Shown piece by piece: positions 10,522-20,048 of a stretch of DNA of 64,000 nucleotides. Origin of the DNA: Saturnia japonica (Eukaryota > Arthropoda > Insecta > Lepidoptera > Saturniidae); the NCBI GenBank assembly GCA_033032175.1, contig CM065320.1:5704001-5768000 (forward strand), read 5' to 3'. The notes beneath the pieces were generated by a model, which saw nothing but the letters and a program-made list of their open reading frames with translations, was not told the origin of the DNA and searched no databases. Positions within the stretch are counted from its first letter, which is position 1. Every line of letters starts with the position of its first letter. The translations under genes and the position numbers were made by a program.

Positions 10522-13036
10522 TTATTCTTGGCTAGCATCAACATTCTCTGTCTGTAAGCCCTTGATGGAGGCAACAGGCACATATGTCACAAGTGTAAAC
10601 AGTTTGTGGGCTGAATCTTCATCATCATTACGTCTGCGTGATAGCCTTACGCGGACACGGAATGGAACATTCCTGAAATAAAAATGTTTAAAAATAATAA
10701 ATCTCTATACACTTATCATTCACTCTATTTCAGTGGCGGTTCATAAATGCTAAAGGACCTTATGATCATGAAATAAAAAGATTTAAAAATGAAATCTAAA
10801 AAGATATTACATGGATTATTAGAAAAATAAAAGTACTTGTATAGAATGAAACTTTTATCAACAATTCATTTACACAAAAATAGTCTAAAAATAAATTACC
10901 AGTACCAAACAGAATAAATAATAAAATATTCAAATAATTTTAAAAATGAACAGATTGTCTGTGGACTTTCATTACTAAGATAATGAAAACAGAAACTGGT
11001 TCCTAATGAAAATTGCTTAACAAAAAAGTTGTAAAAGTACCCCCAATCAAAAACTTTGGATCCCACCTAAAACTAATGAACTGAGAGCATGCCAAAGAAC
11101 ATAATCTGTCTAACAATATATAGCAAATAATATTGATCTAAATCCTAAAAATCTTAATTTAAAAAAAATTACACCAAACAGTGATATATACAAAGATTGA
11201 AATCAAATTGACCACCATCCCTATCAATGAAAAAATAATAAATATCTGTTATAAAACTGTTGCTGATGTAATTTGTTTCTATTCAGCCCTGCCCCTAAAA
11301 ATAGTATACACAGGGATACCACATTTTAATGCTTTGACCACAAGAAAATCATTGTTATCATGCATAAATAGCAGAGGTGCTCATTATTACAAATAATGTA
11401 ATACATTATTTCTAGGCAACCATGCAAGGAATAACAAATTATTCTGTTGTTGTATGTATATCCCTTGTTGTATGTAATAATTGTTGACAATGGCAATGGA
11501 AAGCCAGTGTATGGCAAGTGTGAACAAGCAAGCATTATGAAACCATCAACAGGTGTATTGTTAATTACAGAATTTACAAAAATATGGTTATGCGAAGGCA
11601 TTTCGTTACATTTCAATGAGTAATTCTTCCAAAAACATTAGTCAGAGGAGTATTTTGTTACAGAAGGAATGCTTATTTTAAGTACACTTTTAAAAAAATC
11701 CCTCCATGTAGAAATATTTAGCTCAACTTTAGATTACATACCATCGAATTGAGACTTCATATTTTTTTATAGTTAAATCATCATATTATAATTAGACTAA
11801 ATATAAAATTTGATTTACACACTTAATAAACTACATTAATAATATAACATTATATAAATATAATATAACATTATAATACAATAAACTACATATAAGATTT
11901 GTTTTGACTTTATACATTATTTTTATTAATTACATGCTACTATTATTAATATTTAACACTTATTATGATTATTACACAAACCATCAGCAATCATTTTTAA
12001 ACTCATATAATTTATTTTAGTATATTTAAATTTTTTCCATTTTCTTTTTTAGTTTTTGAATGTTCTTTGTTTAGTTTACTTAGGCTGCAAAGCAGTATTG
12101 TTGTATCTGTTACTTGGTTTATATTGTAGCAAATTTTGACTGTGCATTGGGTTGGTTAAGTTAGGTTGTAAACAAACTGATCATAATGCACAAGCTGAGT
12201 GAATGAAGTGAGTGGGCCTCAGTAGGGGCAGACAAGTGCTAGTAACAAGTTAGCCATTAAAAATTCATATTTTTTGAGTCTAATGTTATAATTTTGCTTA
12301 TTTAATAGACATAACATCAAGAATTCTAAATTCACTTTAAAAATTTCCCAATACTAGCTACTTCCACTCTCTTTTATTCACAGTGGACTATCATCCGTAC
12401 TAATCCTCTCCTCCCCCAACCTCTTACACCATCAAAATCAGTGGTTTGTAATCTTAAGTAAAACCAAATTACTAAAATTAAATTGCAAATATTAATTATG
12501 TTAATATTATACAAGGACAATGTTGCACTTCAATACATTACCTAAGATATTGCAAGTGCAAAGTTCTTGCATGAAGAGGTGTAATAATTACTAAAAATAA
12601 ACACCGGTATCATGAAATCTTTCTAAAGAAATGATAATAATATGAAGAATAGTAAATTAATTCTAATTTAACATTGAAAATTGAGTCAATCCATGATAGT
12701 AATGTATTGTAAAAGATAACCTATATTGTAATAATGTAAACAAGTTGATATAAAAAAAAATATATTGATATAATCCAAATCACACAAATAAATGTTTAAA
12801 AATGGTAATTACCTGATTCCTTTTGACCACAGATATTTGTTTAAACGGGTATCTACTCTAACGTCCGGTGTACCCATTTGTTTTTCAGCGAATTTCCTGA
12901 TCTCCTTGATAGCACGAGGTGCACGCTTCTTGAAACCAACTCCATGAAGTCGTTTATGTAAATTCACTGTATATTCTCGAGTAACGACTTCATTTATGGC
13001 AGATTTGCCTTTCCTCTCGCCTTTGGGTTTTGCCAT
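10522..13036 (-). CDS. RpL31: Ribosomal protein L31 (eL31)
   Basis: Component of the cytosolic large ribosomal subunit, located near the exit tunnel. The coding sequence has two exons: 13036-12813 (starting [12 protein letters not shown], with [20 protein letters not shown] and [17 protein letters not shown]) and 10672-10522 ([19 protein letters not shown] to the end VDASQE). The donor reads ATCAG|gtaatt and the acceptor tttcag|GAATG. An Arg codon is split 2+1, and the sum is 375 nt, giving 124 aa, the normal eL31 length. The start is confirmed by conservation and by an acceptor (ttacag) just upstream at 13042, so the 5' UTR is also spliced. AATAAA overlaps the stop codon (10526-10521). The 2.1 kb intron is AT-rich with no gene seen. 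Confidence 0.96.
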
Positions 13037-13178
13037 TGTGGTCTGTAATAATACGAGTTATGAAAATCTAAGAGTATCACAAAACTAGGTCTCGAGAAAA
13101 ATATCGCTGCACTGAAAGAATCATATTTGAACAGTATTTTGGCTAGATTAAAGTGGATATCATATTTAAAACACACAC

Positions 13179-13215
13179 CGTGGACTTTCGTGTTCCAAAA
13201 TTTGTTTGAAAAGAG
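13179..13215 (-). promoter_or_regulatory. Putative RpL31 5' noncoding exon with TOP-like start
   Basis: On the minus strand the pyrimidine run ctcttttc (13215-13208) would give a terminal oligopyrimidine (TOP) start, as expected for ribosomal protein mRNAs. It is followed by a short exon ending CCACG|gtgtgt at 13179/13178. Splicing to the acceptor at 13043 (ttacag|ACCACAATGG) gives a 5' UTR of about 43 nt. TOP starts are established for this gene class; the exact start here is inferred. Confidence 0.45.
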
Positions 13216-13964
13216 CTGTCAGTGTCAGTTCAGTTGTCAGTTGTCAATTGTTAACGCATTCCTGTCAATGTCAATTATAATTGACTCGACAGTGTCACAG
13301 ACTATTATATGTACAAGTAGTAACCACAAGTAATGAACCACGGAATCCAGCTGTTTTAGGATTTACTCCATTTCAATCAGTTTTTGAGGCTAACAGGGCT
13401 GAGTGACCTTGAGCAATTCATAAATATTTGAAGCAGCGTCGCCTAGCGTATATACTACGTACTATTTACAACCGACCCTAAGATCGTCATAGAATGAATG
13501 TTGATCCGCACAAATGTAATAATATGCCTAACATCAACACGTCTCTACGAAACTCTCTATAATGAAATTTTAGTGGTTAACAACTATCGATATTAATTTA
13601 TTGAAACGAATGAATATGAGTAAAACAATTATAAGACAAAGGATTTTTCAATTCATTTTTATTTTATTAATTTTGTTGTTATAATGCTAATATATATAAA
13701 TAGGTAAGTGCGTTATGATGTATCAGGGTATAAATGATGTTTCCGATTAACTATAACACATCTAATTAATATTCACAAAAGGTACTCTTATTTTTTTTAT
13801 GTGAAAAACAATTATAAATATAGAAAATTACGCATGATATTTTCGAATGAAAGCAATATTTTATCATCTGCTTGTCAATTCTGTTTTCTGTCAAAAAAAA
13901 AACTAGTGTTGTAAAACTTAGATTATCTATCAATAATTCAAATTGTCAGAATATGAAACAATTG

Positions 13965-14299
13965 TGGTTTTTTGGCGGGATCTTGAAGTGACATGCTGTG
14001 GTTGTTATTTTTAATTCATTTACTTAGGTTTTTGACCCTATATTATGTAATATTGGTGGCGTTCTACGTGATATAGTTTGGTTTTGTGCATAAGTGAGGT
14101 GGATTATAAATATAAGCTGAAAGCATTCATTCCGACATCCCACAAAAATTCTCTAGAAAGTTCTAACAAGGGAGCCACCATCTTGTTAGGCTACTGAGTC
14201 GTCATAACACTTGACAATATAATTCACTCGACAATGGCAGTAATGGTCTTCATTAAAGAGGACCGGTTGCCAAGTTAGGAAGAGGAAGTAGAAGAAGAA
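13965..14299 (+). mobile_element. SINE-like insertion in the left palindrome arm, 10-bp target duplication
   Basis: A 335-bp block absent from the corresponding site in the right arm. It is bracketed by gaaacaattg at 13955-13964 and again at 14300-14309, a perfect 10-bp target-site duplication. The insert ends in an A/G-rich tail (aggaagtagaagaagaag) directly before the second target copy, as expected for retroposition. A similar phrase (aggaagaggaagtagtag) ends a repeat at about 29271. No A/B boxes were clear to me, so it may be a SINE or a truncated LINE tail. Confidence 0.7.
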
Positions 14300-15431
14300 G
14301 AAACAATTGTTTTTTTTTAAACAAAAAACCATTGATTGTTGAATTCTAATATCTTCATAAATTATGTAACTTATTACAGGTTATTTTTGTGATTACAGGA
14401 AAGATTTGCTTTTTTTTAACTTTTTAAGTTACTAAAGTGCCTACGCAATCTTCGGATGACAGAAGGAACTTTTTTTTGCTGTCCTCCTTTGACGACACGC
14501 GACGCGACATTCTGATAAAATACTAATAAAAACCGATTACAACGATAGTAATAAAAACTGATGTTACAACACTAGTCAAAACGGTCAAATCAAAAGTGTC
14601 AAAACCAGGGGTGTTTTGTTGAAACTCGTAAGGTGAGTGATCGCGAGTAGTGAGTTTGAGTCCTTTAAAAAGAGTAAGGCATATTACTTATTATTTCACT
14701 ACAAAAAAAAATAGCATTGTATTATAGGAACATATTATGCTCATATTTTGATATTCTTAATATGGAATATATTAGTTATCTCATAATAGGTTATAGTATT
14801 AATTATCTGATATTAGTCAAATAATAGTCACCGATTCAATATTCACTATTCGCTGCCTACTTGAATCTAAGGTTGGAATCTATAGAGCGTACACAGTCTT
14901 AAATTCTGAAATTGAAATTTATAGTCACAAGCTTAGTATTAGCTCAGCTTTGCCTGAGCAAAGCTCAAGTCATCGAATTCGACGACTTACGGAAAACTTG
15001 GATATTATTATTATACGACTAAAAAAATAGTATAGTATATTAGTGACCTAAAAGTCATTTTATACACTTTTTAAATTATATGTATTGCTTGATTGATATT
15101 GGATACTGCATAGAATTGACTGTTTTATTAGATACCTACACGTTTTGTTATTCCTATTGTTTGCCGTTGTTTCTCGTTATTGGTTTGAAATTTTAACCTT
15201 TTTATTTTATGTACGAATAATCTGTCATTTTTACTTTAAAGCAAGTTGAATATTATACAATTACACAATTTAAATTCTTACCTAATTCTTCTATACCTAA
15301 TTCGTGATAAATGTATTTGTTTGAGTTAAAGAAATTTAATAGTTCAGATGCGGTATATGTTAATTGACAGTTACCATACACTTCCAAAACGACTATAAAT
15401 TCGAACGCTAAGATTGCGCTGAGACAAGTCA

Positions 15432-15495
15432 GGTGAAGCTGTAAGGCTTCAGGGCCCCTAAAGCTATCAGTATAGACAAATCTAAAAAAAAAAAA
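15432..15495 (+). repeat. Jockey-type LINE 3' tail embedded in the left arm
   Basis: The sequence ggtgaagctgtaaggcttc, then agggcccctaaagctatcag and a run of A matches the 3' tail of the full-length element at 23387-23449, in shortened form. Its inverted copy is in the right arm at about 16537-16601. The LINE tail therefore was already present when the two arms were generated. Confidence 0.75.
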
Positions 15496-15523
15496 TTACG
15501 CTGAGTAAAGTCTTAGCGAAGTT

Positions 15524-15606
15524 TGAGCTAAGCTAAAGCTGAGCTAAGGCTGAGCTAAGGCTGAGCTAAGACTGAGCTAAGAATAAGCTAAGACTGAGTA
15601 CGCTCT
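15524..15606 (+). repeat. Short minisatellite (GCTGAGCTAAG)n at the spacer edge
   Basis: About seven imperfect copies of gctgagctaag stand in tandem, immediately inside the inner end of the left arm. They are absent from the right side of the spacer. Next to them is gtacgctctatagatttcaac, a phrase that also occurs in the right arm (17139-17159) and, complemented, in the left arm (14873-14893). Confidence 0.75.
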
Positions 15607-16503
15607 ATAGATTTCAACGTTATAGTGATATTAGGCCAACCTATTGTCTATTTATAAAATGTGTATGAAATAAAAGATTGTTGTGAATATTTACTGTTAT
15701 TATCCTTAGGCCTATTGTATTAGGTTATAAACAAAACGGTACCTAATTAAATTTTTCTCCTTAACATATTACCTACTGTCGTTAACGTCGAAATCTTTGA
15801 CATATTCTTTGGTGTCTTCTGTTATATGTTACCTATGTTAAAAATATCACATATCATCTTATCACTAAAATTATAGATTTTTCTGGTATTTTTGTGTATC
15901 TATATATTTTCATTTAAAACATCAATCAATTGTCTTTTATAAACACAAAATAATAAATATTTACATTTGCATTTTCAAAAATATATAGGTACTAGGTATA
16001 TCATGCATGCAAACGCAGCGAGTTACAAGGAACTTAAGGAACCACTAATATAATACGAACAGGTACCTAATACAAAAATCATAAACTAATCTGTGAATAT
16101 AAATAATATCCGTATCATCTAATATAGTGATATTAGTATAACCGGTACCTAATATAGTGATTCTGTTCTCATTGCTTGCTTACTATGTTACCAACCCATG
16201 CAGTTTTCATACGAAGCCAACGTGTATAATTGTGTATTTACAATACATACAAAGCTGCGCATACGATAAGCCAGCAGCCAGCGCTCGTTTCTATTGGATG
16301 TTTTAAATCGTGTAGTTATTAGTCGCAAGACTTGCGCCGCTATAACGGACAGAGGAGTACCGCGTGGATTTTGTATCAATATCTCGTAAGCTATTATTGC
16401 GTATTCGTGTATCATAATTGATATATTAGTTCGCATTTCTTATTATAATACTTGTACCTATTACGAATATATTCGTTAGAGCTCTACTTATATAAGAAAC
16501 CCC
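15607..16503. other. Spacer between palindrome arms, no gene recognised
   Basis: About 0.9 kb of AT-rich sequence with short internal repeats of 'cctaatatagtgat' type (16118-16160). The 82-codon minus-strand ORF at 16436-16188 has no family resemblance. There is no transposase, so if this palindrome is a transposable element it is non-autonomous. Confidence 0.5.
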
Positions 16504-17538
16504 AACTTCGCTAAGAATTTACTTAGCGCAATTTTTTTTTTAGATTTGACTATACTGGTAGGTTTAGGGGCCCTGAAGCCTTACAGCTTCACCTGACTTG
16601 TCTCAACGCAATCTTAGCGTTCGAATTTATAGTCGTTTTGGAAGTGTATGGTAACTGTCAATTAACATATACCGCATCTGAACTATTAAATTTCTTTAAC
16701 GCGAACAAATAAATTAATCACGAATTAGGTATAGAAAACTTAAAAAGCTATTTAAAATAGAATTTAAATTGTGTAATTGTATAATATTCAACTTTCTTTA
16801 AAGTAAAAATGACAGATTATTCGTACATAAATTAAAAAGGTTAAAATTCCAAACCAATAACGAGAAACAACTGCAAACAATAGGAATAACAAAACGTGTA
16901 GGTATCTAATAAAACAGTCAATTCTATGCAGTATCCAATATCAATCAAGCAATACATATAATTTAAAAAGTGTATAAAATGACTTTTAGGTCACTAATAT
17001 ACTATACTATTTTTTTAGTCGTATAATATCCAAGTTTTCCGTAAGTCGTCGAATTCGATGACTTGAACTTTGCTCAGGCAAAGCTGAGCTAATACTAAGC
17101 TTGCGACTATAAATTTCAATTTCAGAATTGAAGACTCTGTACGCTCTATAGATTTCAACCTTAGATTCAAGTAGGCAGCGAATAGTGAATATTGAATCGG
17201 TGACTATTATTTGACTAATATCAGATAATTAATACTATAACCTAATATGAGATAACTAATATATTCCATATTAAGAATATCAAAATATGAGCATAATATG
17301 TTCCTATAATACAATGCTCTTTTTGTTTGTAGTGAAATAATAAGTAATATGCCTAACCTTTTTAAAGGACTCACACTCACAACTCGCGACCACTCACCTT
17401 ACGAGTTTCAACAAAACACCCCTGGTTTTGACACTTTTGATTTGACCGTTTTGACTAGTGTTGTAACATCAGTTTTTATTACTATCGTTGTAATCGGTTT
17501 TTATTAGTATTTTATCAGAATGACGCGTCGCGCGTCGT
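16504..17538 (-). repeat. Right palindrome arm, inner part
   Basis: Inverted copy of 14480-15523, ending at the insertion point of the Jockey element. The last ten bases, cgcgcgtcgt (17529-17538), are the left copy of that element's target-site duplication. The continuation of the arm lies at 23493-23901. Confidence 0.9.
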
Positions 17539-18150
17539 GGAGTTCCGATTTGGTCTTGATCGCGAACGGACGTGTCGCTCCGTTTGTGCTCTCGACCATC
17601 ACGTGATTTAATTGTTGCGATCTTATATTTGGAATTTATTTCGAATATATTGTTGCAATAACGACGTAAACCAACTGGTGTCTAACGCTCGCGTGGTAAA
17701 CCGCACTTTTCGGTGCGACTTGCTTGTTTTTTTATAAATCCACGGTTTTGTGGTCGCTCACTGGATACCTGACGGTGCTAACTAAAGTGAGCGGGGCGTG
17801 ACCCGAGCAGCCCGCTGGTTGTCTCCTTCAGAGGCAAACAGCCAGACTCGGACGGGCCTGGGAATCTAGGCCTTTGCGGTTATCGCATAGTCTTGCCCCA
17901 GGTCTCCTGCCAAACCTTCTGATCCTGCACACTCCATCCCCGGGAACCTGTTTGGGCCTAGCCCGGTTTAATTACCGGTCTGCGTCCTCGGCCCCGGGCT
18001 TGTTAGGGCTCCTTAGGGTTGATAGGTCCTTCCTGTGTGTCATTGCACCTTGACCACAGGTCTCTTGCCGACTCCGATAGTCTTTTTAAGTTTTTGGCGC
18101 ACCCCCCTGCCCCTAAGGCAGGGAGGCCTTTAATTTAAAATAAAATAAAA

Positions 18151-20039
18151 ATGTCCCATTGTCCTCCCTCTTCTGCCGTCATGGCAAATAACGTTACCGA
18201 CCTGGCCACTTGCATAGGCAAGTTGCAAGCCAGGATGAAAGCGCTGGAATTTCAATACCAGCGCTATCAAAATTTCGTCGTATTACGGTGTCCCTCTCTA
18301 GACGAGGAATACCGTAATCTACCTGAGAACGCCTGCGTGCGTCGCACCGCTGCGACCGCGACCCGTCATGAGGCCGTTTCAGGTAGCGAGGCAGCCGCTT
18401 CAGGTAGCAAGGCGGCCGATGACGTCACGACCGTGACCGTTATACCGACTGGCGCCGCGCCAGTCGGCGTCGCGCCTAAACGTCCCGCGCGCAGCGTTGC
18501 GCGCCCGTCCGCCGCGTCATCCGGGGCCGTGGCCACGCCTACGGCCACGCTCCCTGTCCCGAATAGCCAATCGCGCGGGTCAAGCCCCGTCTCCGTTAGG
18601 CGAGGGCCGCGTAACTCGCGATCACAATCTAGGGTTGCCAAAAATAGCCCGTACGTCCGTCCCGCGCGATCCACGGAAACCGCGTTAAAGACGAAAAATT
18701 CGTTTTCGGCCCTTCCGGTCGAACAAGACTCGCCCGCGAGGCCGGATCCATCTCCGGAGATGGATACCGAGAACGACGGCTTCACCGTCGTGGCGTCGCG
18801 TAAGCGAACGGCGCGTAGCAGTCGACTGCTCAACCGGCGCCTAAGGTAATAGTTAAGGCAGCAGTCAGGGGTGCCGCCGCCCCCGCATCCTCCCAGCTCC
18901 CCGCGCCCGCCGGCGGGAAAAAAGAGCGTGCCCCACCTCCAATTATAATCCGGGACAAGGCGGCCTGGATGGGAGTCTGCAATGACATGCGCAGACTCAA
19001 ACTCGAGTACCACAAGGCTAGAAATATAGTCAACGGGATCTCTATTTCGGTGAGTTCTTCGGAAACTCACCGTAAACTCACCACCCTCCTCCGGCAGAAA
19101 GGTCTGCAATTTTATACGTATTCCCTCGCGGAGGAGCGCGTCCTCCGAGTTGTCATCCGCCGCATTCCGGTGGAGCTCGACCCGTCGGAGGTGTGCTCCT
19201 CGCTCAAGGAGCAAAGTTATCCCATCCGGGAAGTACACCGGATGTACAGTAAAGATAAGCGGCCACTACAAATGGTAGTGGCCATATTGGACCTTTCCCC
19301 CGAGGGAAAGGCCATCTTCCAGCTAGAGACGGTGTGCGGGCTCTCCGGGATTAACGTGGAGCCCCCATACAAAAACCACCAGCCTGCGCAGTGCCACAAC
19401 TGCCAGCTGTACGGGCACGCTGCCCGTAACTGTCATTCTCGTCCGCGGTGCGTAAAGTGCCGAGAGGACCACCCCACACGGGAGTGCACGCTCGAGCGTG
19501 ACTCCGTCGTCCCCCCGAGCTGCGTGTTATGCGGGGAAAAGGGGCATCCCGCGAATTATCGCGGTTGCCCCAAGGCCCCGCGTACCACGCGGCCACGTAC
19601 ACAGAGGCAGGCGGCCCCCCGGGCGGCGCCCCCCGCCTCAGCCATCAAAGCGCAACCCCTGCCGGCGTCAGGGGAATTTCCCGCGCTGCCGGTCCCGCGC
19701 CAGCTCCCGGCCGCCGCCGGCCCCTCCGCACCCCTCGTGGTGCAACCGCAACCCGTGCGTTCATCGCAGAACGCATGGGGCCCCCGCCGCCCCAATCCAC
19801 AGCCCCTTATGGCTATGGATATTCCCGCGCCCTGCGCTCCTGCGCCCCGCGCGCCCGCTAACACTGTCGTCAATAGTAACGACCTAATGATACTGCTCAC
19901 CCACGAGCATGATATCCGCGAGCTCATCGAATACAACGACCACTTGGAGCGCTTCGGTCTCATCAAGACCGCTTGCGCGTTCCCCCGCCTCGTAGAGACA
20001 CTACAACGTCTCGATCGCGAGGCGAGTAATAAAAATTAG
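18151..20039 (+). pseudogene. Retrotransposon ORF1 (gag-like RNA-binding protein), frameshifted
   Basis: The first part, 18151-18849 (232 aa), begins MSHCPPSSAVMANN and has a proline/alanine/arginine-rich linker. The second part is in another frame and runs to 20039. That frame is open from just after a TAG at 18816-18818, so a one-base indel lies between about 18819 and 18846. Continuous reading through the shift gives a protein of about 629 aa, normal for this clade. The second part has the motif PPPIIIRDKAAW and three zinc knuckles: CHNCQLYGHAARNC, CVKCREDHPTREC and a third from CVLCGEKGHP. Such proteins package the element RNA. I chose ATG 18151 because it opens the long frame; ATG 18181 is also possible. 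ORF2 starts 10 bases after the stop. Confidence 0.85.
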
Positions 20040-20048
20040 GGCCTTTCA

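Larger units (their letters stand above)
13740..15523 (+). repeat. Left arm of a giant inverted repeat (palindrome)
   Basis: Starting at tttccgattaactataac (13740), this arm is the inverted complement of the right arm 16504-17538 plus 23493-23901. Matching landmarks include 'tctatcaataattcaaattg' with its complement at about 23695-23714, 'cctacgcaatcttcgg' with 23533-23548, 'aaccaggggtgttttg' with 17413-17428, and 'gccgttgtttctcg' with 16860-16873. Excluding the 345 bp of the SINE-like insertion and its duplicated target, the arm is about 1.44 kb. By eye identity is high, with scattered substitutions and short indels. No protein is encoded. Confidence 0.9.

Noticed and set aside
11326..11616. 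96-codon ORF inside the RpL31 intron
   Set aside because: AT-rich, no recognisable motif, no supporting signals; consistent with chance.
15607..16503. Transposase in the palindrome spacer
   Set aside because: No ORF longer than 82 codons, and none with a catalytic or DNA-binding motif.
18366..19238. 290-codon minus-strand ORF opposite retrotransposon ORF1
   Set aside because: It is a GC-rich shadow of the zinc-knuckle coding strand, with low-complexity composition and no family resemblance.
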